From Zemynaea arenosa (lineage in GTDB: Bacteria; Pseudomonadota; Gammaproteobacteria; Burkholderiales; Burkholderiaceae_D): 64,000 nucleotides of DNA. Location: the NCBI RefSeq assembly GCF_004614185.1, contig NZ_SPVF01000268.1:1-64000 (forward strand), written 5' to 3'. Below the pieces are notes generated by a model. The model was not told the origin of the DNA. It saw only the letters and a program-made list of their open reading frames with translations, and made no database searches. The position numbers were made by a program, and so were the translations under genes. Positions 43,857 through 52,850 of the stretch are shown piece after piece (position 1 is the first letter of the stretch; every line of letters begins with the position of its first letter).

Positions 43857-43934
43857 GTGGTGTGCCCCGGGATGGCGAAAAAGGACACTATTCTAACCGA
43901 CCCACCCCACGTCTTCCGCTCACCGGAAGTTGCT

Positions 43935-43977
43935 ATGTCATCCATTGACTGACATCTCCTGTAAGCCCCCTCTTACA
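43935..43977. promoter_or_regulatory. Two adjacent dyads upstream of the cyanophycin operon
   Basis: ATGTCA-N9-TGACAT (43935-43955) and TGTAAG-N6-CTTACA (43960-43977) lie back to back, 88-130 nt before the isoaspartyl peptidase ATG. They may be binding sites for regulators of the operon or of thyA, which is transcribed the other way. I recognise neither consensus. Confidence 0.3.
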
Positions 43978-44064
43978 CCAGCACGGCAGCAGAACCGATA
44001 TGTGTTCTCCGTTGTTGTTCGCATAATCCTCGGAAAAGTCAAAACCGCGCATGGAGAGAGCCTT

Positions 44065-44970
44065 ATGGCAACAGAAAAAGGGTACGCGGTGGTAGTTCAT
44101 GGCGGCGCTGGCGAGCCGCAGCACTACGAGGATGGTTGCAAAGCGGCTGCGGACGCGGCTGTTTTGGAACTCACCCGCGGAAATCAGGCGGTCGATGCCG
44201 CCGTGGCGGCCGTTGTGTCGCTGGAAAACGATGGCCGGTTCAATGCCGGCACCGGGGCCGTGCTCGCCCTCGATGGCGAGACCATCAACCTGGATGCGAG
44301 CGTGATGGACTCGTGCGGCGTGCTGGGCGCCGTCTCGAGCATCAAGTTCGTCAAGAACCCGGTGCTGGTGGCGCGCGACGTCTCGAAGACGCCGCATGTG
44401 GCGCTGGCCTGCGAGGGGGCGACCCAGTTCGCCCGCATCATGGGCCACAAGTTCTACTACGCGCCGACCAGGCAGGCGCGCGAGACCCACGGCGAGATGA
44501 TCGGGAAGGTCCGCAAGGGCGTGCATGAGCACAACCAGGACTGGAAGGACTACGAAAAGTACTGGAACTTCATCGTCCCCGTACAGTTCGCGCGCGAGAA
44601 CGGCTGCGACACGGTGGGCGCCGTGGTGCGCGATGCGCAAGGCCGCTTTGCCGTGGCCGGGTCCACCGGCGGCTCCTCGCCCACCCTGCTGGGCCGCGTG
44701 GGCGACACCTGCACCATGGGCAGCGGATTCTACGCCGGCCCGGCGGGCGCGGTGGCCTGCACCGGCATCGGCGAGGAAATCATCCGCCGCATCACCGCCT
44801 TCCGCACCTACCAGTGGATCGAAAGCGGGATGCCATTGAAAGAAGCGCTGCCGAAGGCGGTCGCCGAGTTCCCCGAGAATATCGACTTCGGCATCATCGC
44901 CGTCAGCAAAACCGAAGCCGGGTCGGCATCCAACCGGACCATGCCCCAGGCCATCCGGGAGGCAGCATGA
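44065..44970 (+). CDS. Isoaspartyl peptidase / plant-type L-asparaginase
   Basis: This encodes 301 residues of the Ntn-hydrolase family. The precursor should self-cleave before T183 in GCDTVGAVVRD, making that Thr the nucleophile. GGSSPTLLGRVGDT lines the pocket. In this place it most likely hydrolyses beta-Asp-Arg dipeptides, the product of cyanophycinase, to free Asp and Arg. A GGAGAG ribosome-binding site precedes the ATG. It overlaps the cyanophycinase gene by ATGA, the first of two such overlaps in the operon. Confidence 0.9.
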   Translation: MATEKGYAVVVHGGAGEPQHYEDGCKAAADAAVLELTRGNQAVDAAVAAVVSLENDGRFNAGTGAVLALDGETINLDASVMDSCGVLGAVSSIKFVKNPVLVARDVSKTPHVALACEGATQFARIMGHKFYYAPTRQARETHGEMIGKVRKGVHEHNQDWKDYEKYWNFIVPVQFARENGCDTVGAVVRDAQGRFAVAGSTGGSSPTLLGRVGDTCTMGSGFYAGPAGAVACTGIGEEIIRRITAFRTYQWIESGMPLKEALPKAVAEFPENIDFGIIAVSKTEAGSASNRTMPQAIREAA

Positions 44971-45824
44971 ACCGCGGCCATCTCGTCGTTATCGGCGGCC
45001 ATGAGGACCGCAAGCATGACAAGACCATCCTGTCCCGCTTCGTGGAACTGGCGGGCGGCATCGACAAGACCATCGTCGTGATCACCGCCGCCAGTAAGAT
45101 CGCCACCGAGATGTGGGAGGTGTATGACAAGGCCTTTGCGGACTTGGGCGTGATCAGGCGCGAACACGTGCACCTCGAGTCGCGCGAGGATGCCAATAAC
45201 CCCGAGCTGGCCCGCAAGGTGGAAGAAGCCAGCGGGATTTTCATGACCGGCGGCGACCAGAAACGCCTGCTGGCCATCCTCGGCGGCACAGAGGTGGACA
45301 CCGCGATGCACACCGCGTTCAAGGAACGCGGCGCCTGCGTCGGCGGCACCAGCGCGGGTGCCTCGGCCATGTCCGGCCACATGCTGGCGGAAGGCTCGAA
45401 CGTGCTGCAGCCGGAGAAGAATGCGGTCAACCTGGGCGCGGGCTTCGGCTTCATCCCACGCGTGGTGATCGACCAGCACTTCTCCGAGCGCCACCGGCTG
45501 GCCCGCCTGCTGGCGGTGGTGGCACAGAACCCGTATTTGCAGGGCGTCGGCATCGACGAGGACACGGCGCTCGTCATCGAGCGCGGTGTCGGCATCGAAG
45601 TGCTGGGCCAGGGTGCGGTCACCATCGTCGATGGCCGCACCATGATTTCCAACGTGTGCGACGTCGCCGACCGCGACACCCCCGAGCTGATCGACGTGCG
45701 CCTGCACCTCCTGCCCTCCGGCACCCGCTACGCCTTGCAGGAGAACGACGAGGACAACACCGCCCTCCCCGCTCCCCTGATCGATTTTTTGAAAAATGTG
45801 ACCAAACGGAACCCCGTATCATGA
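44967..45824 (+). CDS. cphB: Cyanophycinase 1
   Basis: This encodes 285 residues of the serine-peptidase S51 family. The nucleophile Ser is in GGTSAGASAMSG and the family opening GHLVVIGGHEDRKHDKTIL is intact; IDQHFSERHRLARLL and GIDEDTALVIE are further cyanophycinase blocks. It cuts cyanophycin to beta-Asp-Arg dipeptides and lacks a signal peptide, so it acts on stored granules. Its stop overlaps the cphA start (ATGA). Confidence 0.93.
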   Translation: MNRGHLVVIGGHEDRKHDKTILSRFVELAGGIDKTIVVITAASKIATEMWEVYDKAFADLGVIRREHVHLESREDANNPELARKVEEASGIFMTGGDQKRLLAILGGTEVDTAMHTAFKERGACVGGTSAGASAMSGHMLAEGSNVLQPEKNAVNLGAGFGFIPRVVIDQHFSERHRLARLLAVVAQNPYLQGVGIDEDTALVIERGVGIEVLGQGAVTIVDGRTMISNVCDVADRDTPELIDVRLHLLPSGTRYALQENDEDNTALPAPLIDFLKNVTKRNPVS

Positions 45825-48460
45825 AGATCACCGAACAGCGCTACCTGCGCGGACCGAACCTGTATGCGAACAAGCCTGTCCTGTTCTCGATCGTGGACCT
45901 GCAGGAGCTGGACGACGTCTCGTCCAAGGACATCCCCGGCTTCACCGACCAGCTGCTTGCGCTGATCCCGTCGCTGTGGGAGCACCGCTGCTCCTACGGC
46001 CACGAGGGCGGCTTCGTGCAGCGCCTGCGCGACGGCACCTACATCGCCCACATCCTGGAACATGTGACGCTGGAACTGCAGGTCCTGGTGGGGAATGAAG
46101 TCGGTTTTGGCCGTGCGCGCGCGGTGCGCGGCGTGCCGCGCCACTACCGCGTGGTGGTGGCCTACAAGTCCGAGAAGGTGGTCGCCGCCGCCTTCGACCT
46201 GGCCAGGCAGCTGGTGGAGGCCCTGGCGGCCGGCCAGCCATTCGACCTGGCGACACCCATGGCGCAGCTGAAAAAGCTGGCGGAGCGCACCTCCATCGGT
46301 ACCAGCACCGGCGCGGTGCTGGACGCAGCCCGCAAGCGCGGCATCCCCTACTACCGCATCACAGAAGACGCCAACCTGTTCCAGCTGGGCTGGGGGCGCA
46401 AGCAGAAGCGCATCCAGGCCACCACCACCGGGGCCACTAACTTCATCGCCGTGAACATCGCCAGCGACAAGCAGCTGACCAAGGCGCTGCTGGAGCAGGC
46501 CGGCGTGCCGGTGCCGCAGGGCGAGTGCGTGGACTCGGTGGAGGAAGCGCTGCGCATCGCACGCCGCTTGCGCGTTGCCGTCACCGTCAAGCCGCTGGAT
46601 GCGAATCAGGGCAAGGGCGTAACCACCGTGTGCAGCACGCCGGAGGAAGTCACCACCGCCTACGAGAACGCGCGCCGCTTCAGCAAGCACGTGATCGTGG
46701 AGCGCTACCTGAGCGGGCGCGATTACCGCGTGCTCGTCACCGGCAACAGGATCGCCGCAGCCTCGTGGCGCCGCCCGCCCAATGTGGTGGGCGATGGCAC
46801 CCGCAGCATCCGCGAGCTGGTCGAGATCGAGAACCAGAATCCGGCGCGCGGCGCGGGCCACACCAACATCCTCACCAAGATCCCGCTCGACCAGATCGCG
46901 GAAGACGTGGTGAAGAAGCAGGGTTACGCGGGCTTTGACGATGTACCCGCCGCTGGCGTGGGCGTGGACCTGCGCGGCAACGCCAACCTCTCTACCGGTG
47001 GCACCGCGGAAGACGTGACCGACCTGCTGCCAGAGGAAACGCGCGAGATCTGTATCCGCGCCGCCCGGACCATTGGGCTGGACGTGGCGGGCATCGACAT
47101 CATCTGCCAGGACATCGCACAGCCACTGGTCGCGCAGGGCGGCGGCATCATCGAAGTCAATGCCGCGCCTGGCATCCGCATGCACCAGTACCCGAGCCGC
47201 GGCAAGCCGCGCGATGCGGGCGGCGCCATCGTCGAGTCCCTGTTCGGTCAGGACAACGGGCGCATTCCGGTCATTGCCGTCACCGGGACCAACGGCAAGA
47301 CCACCACCACCCTGCTGGCGGCGCACATCGCGCGCGGCACGGGGCTGAACACGGGCGTGGCCACCACCTCGGGCGTCTACATCAACGGCAAGATGACCAT
47401 GGAAGGCGACTGCACCGGCTACAAGTCGGCGCGCTCGCTGCTGACTTCTCCCGAAGTGGACATCGCGGTGCTGGAGACGGCGCGCGGCGGCATCATCAAG
47501 CGCGGGCTGGCGTTCGACCGCTGCGACGTGAGCATCGTGCTGAATGTGACGGACGACCATCTGGGCATGGACGGCATCGACAGCATCGAGGACCTGGCGC
47601 GCGTGAAGGGCGTTGTCGCTCATGCGGCGTCCAAAGCCGTGGTGCTGAATGCCGAGGATGACCGCTGCGTGGCGATGGTCGAGAAGGAAGTGCGCGAAGG
47701 CGTGGAGGTGCTGTTCTTCTCGCTCGATCCGGACAACCCGGTCCTGCTGCGCCACCTGGAGCGCGGCGGCCGCGCCGCCTACCTGCAGGACAGCTTCCTG
47801 GTCTTTGCGGACGGCGGGCGCCATCACGCGCTGCTGGACGTACGCACGATGCCGGTCTCGCTCAACGGGCTGGCGCGCTACAACACCGCCAACGCGCTGG
47901 CGGCGACCTGCGCCATGTTCGCCACCGGCTTCGACGCCGCCCAGATCGTGGCCGGGCTGCGCTCCTTCGTCTCGGACGGCAAGAGCAACCCGCTGCGCTC
48001 CAACGTGTTCGACGTGAACGGCGTCACCGTGATCGTCGACTACGCGCACAACCTGGCCGCCTACGCGGCGCTGGCGGAGACGGCGCGCGCCATGACGGCG
48101 GGGCAGCTGGTGGGCATCGTGGCCGTGCCGGGCGACCGGCGCGACCAGGACATCGTCACCATTGGCAAGGCCTGCGCGGCGTGCTTCGACCAGATGATCG
48201 TCTACGAAACCGAGAACCGCGGACGTGCCGATGGTGTGGTGGCAGATCTCATCATGCAGGGGGCGCGCCAGAGCCTCATCAACCACGAGCAGCTGCACTG
48301 CCGGCTTGACGTCCATGAGGCGATCCGCCACGGCCTGTCCATGTGCGCGCCGGGCGATGTACTGGTGTTTGGCTGCGGTTCGTCGCTGTCGGAGCTGATC
48401 GAGGCCGTGCGCCCGCAGTCGCCCGAGGTGGCCGAACGCCTGACCGTGGAGACCACGTAA
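45821..48460 (+). CDS. cphA: Cyanophycin synthetase CphA1
   Basis: This encodes 879 residues, the normal length. The order is: N domain (~1-160, including the HILEHVTLELQ motif of the N-terminal metallopeptidase-like site), ATP-grasp domain (~210-480; KPLDANQGKGVTT) that adds Asp to the chain, and a Mur-ligase-like domain from ~485 (P-loop GTNGKT 489-494; DDHLG; TARGGIIKRGL) that attaches Arg to the Asp side chain. Product is the (beta-Asp-Arg)n storage polymer for nitrogen. All three domains look intact. Confidence 0.96.
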   Translation: MKITEQRYLRGPNLYANKPVLFSIVDLQELDDVSSKDIPGFTDQLLALIPSLWEHRCSYGHEGGFVQRLRDGTYIAHILEHVTLELQVLVGNEVGFGRARAVRGVPRHYRVVVAYKSEKVVAAAFDLARQLVEALAAGQPFDLATPMAQLKKLAERTSIGTSTGAVLDAARKRGIPYYRITEDANLFQLGWGRKQKRIQATTTGATNFIAVNIASDKQLTKALLEQAGVPVPQGECVDSVEEALRIARRLRVAVTVKPLDANQGKGVTTVCSTPEEVTTAYENARRFSKHVIVERYLSGRDYRVLVTGNRIAAASWRRPPNVVGDGTRSIRELVEIENQNPARGAGHTNILTKIPLDQIAEDVVKKQGYAGFDDVPAAGVGVDLRGNANLSTGGTAEDVTDLLPEETREICIRAARTIGLDVAGIDIICQDIAQPLVAQGGGIIEVNAAPGIRMHQYPSRGKPRDAGGAIVESLFGQDNGRIPVIAVTGTNGKTTTTLLAAHIARGTGLNTGVATTSGVYINGKMTMEGDCTGYKSARSLLTSPEVDIAVLETARGGIIKRGLAFDRCDVSIVLNVTDDHLGMDGIDSIEDLARVKGVVAHAASKAVVLNAEDDRCVAMVEKEVREGVEVLFFSLDPDNPVLLRHLERGGRAAYLQDSFLVFADGGRHHALLDVRTMPVSLNGLARYNTANALAATCAMFATGFDAAQIVAGLRSFVSDGKSNPLRSNVFDVNGVTVIVDYAHNLAAYAALAETARAMTAGQLVGIVAVPGDRRDQDIVTIGKACAACFDQMIVYETENRGRADGVVADLIMQGARQSLINHEQLHCRLDVHEAIRHGLSMCAPGDVLVFGCGSSLSELIEAVRPQSPEVAERLTVETT

Positions 48461-48490
48461 ACCGCCCAGCGAGGCGGGAAAGGAGCCGTT

Positions 48491-49621
48491 TTGGATTATC
48501 GAGCCTTTGTAAACAGCCTGGATATCTCGCTGGGCAATGCCATCTTCGCGCTGACGGTTGCTGTGGTCAGCTTTGTCGTGATCCATACGGCCCTGGCCCT
48601 GTTCCGGCGCCACCTGTGCAAACTGGAAGAGAAGCACCATGACCGGCCGATGGCCCAGCTGCTCAAGGCCACGCTGGCGCGCACCAGCAATGTCATGGTC
48701 GTGGCGATCTCGCTGCTGCTGGGGCTCTCGGTGCTGGAGCTGCCCGTGCCCTGGGACGAACGGGTGCGGCACCTGTGGTTCATCGCGCTCGGGCTGCAGC
48801 TGGCGCTGTACCTGGACCGCGCGGTGGCAGTGGCGTCGCAGCGCTATTTCCGCAAGCATGAAAAATCCACCTCCGCTGATTCACCACTGACGGTGGCGCA
48901 TACGCTGACCGTGTGGGCTTTGAAGACGGCGCTGTGGGTGATGTTCATTCTGGCGCTGCTGTCCAACCTGGGCATCAACGTCACCACCTTCGTGGCCAGC
49001 CTGGGGATCGGCGGCGTGGCGGTGGCGCTGGCGGTGCAGAATATTCTCGGCGACCTGTTTGCATCGCTGTCGATCGCCGTCGACAAACCCTTCGAAGTGG
49101 GCGATGCGATTCTCGTGGACGGCAATTCCGGCACGGTCGAACACGTGGGGTTGAAGACCACTCGCATCCGCGCCGACAGCGGCGAGCAGATCGTGATGGG
49201 CAATTCGCAGCTGCTCAAGAACACGGTACGCAACTACAAGCGCATGCAGGAGCGCCGTGTGCCCGTCACGCTCAAGGTCAACCCGGCCACGCCGCAGGAC
49301 GCGGCCGCGAAGGTGCCGCCAACGCTGCGCAAGATCGTCGAAGCCCAGGAAGGCGTGCGTTTCGACCGCGCCCACCTCAAGTACCTGGACCAGAACTTCA
49401 TCGAGTTCGAGATGGTGTACTACGTGCTGAACCCGAGCTACGCGCGCTTCATGGATGTGCAGCAGGCGGTGATGCTGGGCGTGATGAAGGAATTCGATGC
49501 CCTGGGCGTGTCGATCTCCGCTCCGTCCCAGACCATCGCCATCGAGCAGCAGCCTACGCCCAAGGAAGACCGCCGCCCGGCGCCGTCACGCCCGGTCAGC
49601 GTGCCGCGGCAGACGCACTGA
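48491..49621 (+). CDS. Mechanosensitive channel of the MscS family
   Basis: This encodes 376 residues starting at a TTG with AAAGGAG 6 nt upstream. Four to five TM segments are followed by the MscS pore helix and beta domain (TTFVASLGIGGVAVALAVQNILGDLFASLSIAVDKPFEVGDAI). It opens under hypo-osmotic stress. It lies 30 nt after cphA on the same strand, so it may be co-expressed; degradation of granules to free amino acids raises osmotic pressure, a plausible link (inference). The end overlaps the convergent hydrolase gene by 26 nt. Confidence 0.9.
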   Translation: MDYRAFVNSLDISLGNAIFALTVAVVSFVVIHTALALFRRHLCKLEEKHHDRPMAQLLKATLARTSNVMVVAISLLLGLSVLELPVPWDERVRHLWFIALGLQLALYLDRAVAVASQRYFRKHEKSTSADSPLTVAHTLTVWALKTALWVMFILALLSNLGINVTTFVASLGIGGVAVALAVQNILGDLFASLSIAVDKPFEVGDAILVDGNSGTVEHVGLKTTRIRADSGEQIVMGNSQLLKNTVRNYKRMQERRVPVTLKVNPATPQDAAAKVPPTLRKIVEAQEGVRFDRAHLKYLDQNFIEFEMVYYVLNPSYARFMDVQQAVMLGVMKEFDALGVSISAPSQTIAIEQQPTPKEDRRPAPSRPVSVPRQTH

Positions 49622-50195
49622 GACCGCGGTCCAGCTGGCGCAGGACGTCGTCCGTGGTGAGCACGGTGGCGTACTCGCCATGCAGGTTCGCGAGTGCCAT
49701 CAGGTGCACGTCTTCCGCGCTGCGCGGCGTGCCGCCGAAATCGGTCATGGCATAAGCAAAAGTGGCATCGGCCACCACGGCGGCGGCAAAGCCGAGGTTC
49801 CCCGCGCTGCGCGCCGTCGACTCCACGGAATTGTTGGTGCTCACGCCTGCGAGCACCAGCTTGCGGATGCCCCGCACGTGCAGCCAGCGTTCGAGGCCCG
49901 TGTTGATGAACGCATCCGGTACGTTTTTCTCGACCACGTGTTCGTGGGCCAGCGGCACGAAGCGCTCCTGGAACTCCGCCCCGCTCTGCCCCGGCGCGAA
50001 GACCGACGTGGGCGAACGGCTGATATGGCGCACAACAACCACCGGCTGGCCCGCCGCGCGCCATGCCGTGAGCAGGCGCGCAATATGGTCTTCAGCGTGA
50101 GGATTGTTCCGGGGTGGCAGGCGGTTCGCCAGGCGGTTCGCGTCCTGCATCCCCTTCTGCATGTCGATGACAATGAGCACGGTGAGTTCAGTCAT
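49596..50195 (-). CDS. Isochorismatase-fold hydrolase with Ser replacing the catalytic Cys
   Basis: This encodes 199 residues of the isochorismatase/nicotinamidase superfamily. D11 (IVIDMQ) and K90 of the catalytic triad are present, but the position of the usual Cys (GxxTxxCVxxTAR) is S123 in AGVSTNNSVESTAR. It may therefore be a weak, altered or non-hydrolytic member; related proteins hydrolyse amide or ureido bonds. It is the last gene after the CphA paralogue (37-nt gap, same strand), so it could act on that operon's product (inference). Confidence 0.8.
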   Translation of the reverse strand: MTELTVLIVIDMQKGMQDANRLANRLPPRNNPHAEDHIARLLTAWRAAGQPVVVVRHISRSPTSVFAPGQSGAEFQERFVPLAHEHVVEKNVPDAFINTGLERWLHVRGIRKLVLAGVSTNNSVESTARSAGNLGFAAAVVADATFAYAMTDFGGTPRSAEDVHLMALANLHGEYATVLTTDDVLRQLDRGLSASAAAR

Positions 50196-50232
50196 GCGGC
50201 CATTATGCCGCATGAGTGAATGCTTGACTTTA

Positions 50233-51954
50233 TCAACCGATTTCGGCTTCGATGCGGGCCGCGGCGATGGGGTCGGGGACGCGCAGGGCCTCGACCAGGG
50301 TCGCCAGCGAAGTGCCGCAGGCGAAGACGAGGACGTCGCCCGGCTCGCACAGGTCCAGGCCGCGGCGGATGGCGTCGATGTCGACCCATTCCTCGTGCAC
50401 GCGGGCCAGCAGCCGCGGGGCCGCATGCGCACCGCGCACTATGATCTCCACCGTACCGCCCATGGTGCGCCCGCGGCTCTGCGATTCGTACACCACGATG
50501 TCGTCGAAGCGCTCGGCGCAGGTCGCGCCGATCTCCTCCAGGTCCGAGTCGCGCCGGTCGCCCGGTGCGGTGACGATGCCGACCAGCTTCCCGCGCGTCA
50601 TGGCACGCGCCATCCCGGCCAGTGCCGCGTAGGCCGCGGCGTTGTGCGCGTAATCGACGATCACGGTCACGCCGCGCACGTCGAACACATTGCCGCGCAA
50701 CGGGTTGCTGCGGCCATCCGAGACAAAGCTGGTGAGCCCGTGCGCAATGTCCGTGCGCGCGATCCCGGCCGCCATCAGCGCAGCCGTCGCGGCCAGGCAG
50801 TTGGCGACGTTGTAGCGCGCCCGCCCATTCATGGTCACCGGCATGTGCTCCACCCGCAGCAATTCTTCGTGCCGCTGCCCGTCCGCGATCACCATCGACT
50901 GGTCGTGCAGGTAGACCGCGCGCCCGCCCTGCTCCAGGTGCCGCAGCAGGACCGGATTTTCCGCATCCATGGAAAAGTAAATGACTTCCACGCCGGGCTG
51001 CAGCTGCGCCGCCATGGCGACGCAGTGCCGGTCCTCGGCATTGAGCACGGCGGCCTTGCCCGCCGAGCACCCGACCACGCCCTTCACACGCGCCAGGTCT
51101 TCGACCGTCTCCACGCCTTCCAGGCCCAGATGGTCGGCCGACACGTTGAGCACGACGCTGACGTCGCACTTGTCATACGCAAGACCGCGTTTCAGGATGC
51201 CGCCGCGCGCCGTTTCCAGCACCGCGAATTCGACGTTCGGCGCCGTCAGGATATCGCGCGCGGACCAATAGCCCGTGCAATCACCCCGCGCCACCGGACA
51301 GCCGTCGATGAAGACTCCCTCGGTGGTGGTGTAGCCGGTCGTGTGCCCGGCCAGGCGCACGGTATGCGCCACCAGCAGGGTGGTCGTGGTCTTGCCGTTG
51401 GTGCCCGTGATGGCGATGACCGGAATGCGCCCATCGCCTTCCGGCAGCGCTCCATGCGTGGCCGAGGAGCTGATGCGGGTCTGTTGCGCACCCCAGCCGA
51501 ATTGAATCACGTGGTCGTCCAGTTCCAGCACGGGGATGTCGCGCCGCTTGGCCTCGTCCATGAGGATGCTCGCACTGGCCGACACCTGCCGCACCGCAGC
51601 CGCATGCAGCTCGACCAGCCGGTCGGCCACGCTGAACAGCGACCCGCGCATCTGGGCTTCGACAAAGTCCACGGCGAGAAGCAGCGCGCGCTCGGCCACC
51701 TCTTCGACCTCAAAGCCGCACACCACGCGGAACGACCGCGCATCGTCCATCAGCCGCTTTACGCAGCCATACGGCGCCGGTACGCCCGCCATCTCCTGCA
51801 GCTCGCGCACAGTGCGCTGGACCAGGCACGCCGCTTCCACGGCGCGTGCAGGCTCCATATCGATCTCCAGCAGCGCCATCACGCAGGGCGTGGAGGCATA
51901 CAGGTTGGGGCCACGCAGGAAACGCGTTTCCTGGATTGTGATGGTGCCGTTCAT
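50233..51954 (-). CDS. CphA-like Mur ligase lacking the ATP-grasp domain
   Basis: This encodes 573 residues. The first residues (IQETRFLRGPNLYA) and the region up to FGWGAQQTRI match the N part of CphA1, but the CphA1 ATP-grasp stretch is missing and the next matching segment is the Mur P-loop GTNGKT (184-189; 489-494 in CphA1). The N-terminal HILEHVTLELQ motif is also absent. The Mur domain itself is intact (TARGGILKRGLAYDKCDVSVVLNVSADHLG; VIVDYAHN; APGDRRDSD). It should ligate an amino acid to an existing carboxylate but cannot extend an Asp backbone alone. This is the reverse of cyanobacterial CphA2, which keeps the ATP-grasp half. Confidence 0.9.
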   Translation of the reverse strand: MNGTITIQETRFLRGPNLYASTPCVMALLEIDMEPARAVEAACLVQRTVRELQEMAGVPAPYGCVKRLMDDARSFRVVCGFEVEEVAERALLLAVDFVEAQMRGSLFSVADRLVELHAAAVRQVSASASILMDEAKRRDIPVLELDDHVIQFGWGAQQTRISSSATHGALPEGDGRIPVIAITGTNGKTTTTLLVAHTVRLAGHTTGYTTTEGVFIDGCPVARGDCTGYWSARDILTAPNVEFAVLETARGGILKRGLAYDKCDVSVVLNVSADHLGLEGVETVEDLARVKGVVGCSAGKAAVLNAEDRHCVAMAAQLQPGVEVIYFSMDAENPVLLRHLEQGGRAVYLHDQSMVIADGQRHEELLRVEHMPVTMNGRARYNVANCLAATAALMAAGIARTDIAHGLTSFVSDGRSNPLRGNVFDVRGVTVIVDYAHNAAAYAALAGMARAMTRGKLVGIVTAPGDRRDSDLEEIGATCAERFDDIVVYESQSRGRTMGGTVEIIVRGAHAAPRLLARVHEEWVDIDAIRRGLDLCEPGDVLVFACGTSLATLVEALRVPDPIAAARIEAEIG

Positions 51955-52841
51955 GACATGGGGTTCCGCTTGATGAGGTTACGGAGAAAATCCAGCAACG
52001 GTTTGGGCACGCCTTCCGGCGCGGCCGCGTCTTCGGACAATTCGAAACGGGACCCGGTCGGCAGCAGATGCAGGCGCACGTCGATCAGCTGCGGGCAGGC
52101 CCGGTGCGCCGTGTCGGCGACGTTGGAGATCATGTGGCGCCCATCAAGGATGGTCACGGCGCCGCGGCCGATCACCTCGATGCCGCCGCCCCGCTCCACC
52201 ACCAGCGCCGTGTCCTCGTCGATGCCGATGCCCTGCAAATACGGATTCTGCGCCACGACGGTGAGCAGGCGCGCGAGGCGGTGGCGCTCGGAGAAGTGCT
52301 GGTCGATGACCACGCGCTGCAAAAAGCCCAGCCCTGCGGCCAGGTGGACAGAGCCCAGTTCGGGCTGCAGCTCCACGTGCCCGTCCGCCAGCATGTGGCC
52401 GGACATGGCCGATGCCCCGGCGCTGGTGCCGCCGATACAAGCACCGCGCACCTTGAGCGCGCGGTGCATGGCTGCATCCAGTTCCGTGCCGCCGATCGTG
52501 GCGAGCAGGCGGCGCTGGTCGCCCCCGGTCATGAAGATGCCGTCCGCGTTGGCCACGCGTTCGGCCAGCTCGCGGTCATTGGCCTGTGCGCGGGACGAGA
52601 TGTGGATCGGCGTGTGTTCGGTCACGCCCAGGTCCGTGAAGGCGCGGTCATAGACCTCCCACATCTCCTGCGGGATTTGGCTCGCGCCCGTGATGACGAC
52701 GATATTGGCCCCGGGTCCGCCGGAGAGTTCCACGAAACGGCTGAGGATCTGCTTGTCCTCTTCCCGGTCCTCACCGCCACCCACGATCACGAGGTGGCCG
52801 TGCGAGGCCCGGTCAGTTGCTGCAGTTGATTGAGATTCCAT
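51951..52841 (-). CDS. Cyanophycinase 2
   Basis: This encodes 296 residues, clearly a paralogue of cyanophycinase 1 with the nucleophile in GGTSAGASAMSG, IDQHFSERHRLARLL, and a shared ending KRNPMS (KRNPVS in paralogue 1). A 14-residue N-terminal extension precedes GHLVIVGGGEDREEDK. Its stop overlaps the CphA-like start by ATGA, exactly as in the first cphB-cphA pair. It may cut a modified or shorter Asp-Arg-type substrate. Confidence 0.92.
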   Translation of the reverse strand: MESQSTAATDRASHGHLVIVGGGEDREEDKQILSRFVELSGGPGANIVVITGASQIPQEMWEVYDRAFTDLGVTEHTPIHISSRAQANDRELAERVANADGIFMTGGDQRRLLATIGGTELDAAMHRALKVRGACIGGTSAGASAMSGHMLADGHVELQPELGSVHLAAGLGFLQRVVIDQHFSERHRLARLLTVVAQNPYLQGIGIDEDTALVVERGGGIEVIGRGAVTILDGRHMISNVADTAHRACPQLIDVRLHLLPTGSRFELSEDAAAPEGVPKPLLDFLRNLIKRNPMS

Positions 52842-52850
52842 TGAGTGCGG

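Noticed and set aside
43857-44064. sigma54 or NtrC sites before the cyanophycin operon
   Set aside because: I looked for TGGC-N7-TTGC-type and TGCAC-N5-GTGCA patterns and found none convincing.
45728-48859. Long minus-strand open frame opposite cphA
   Set aside because: Same GC-driven shadow effect; composition is low-complexity R/H/Q/A/V and the opposite cphA is intact.
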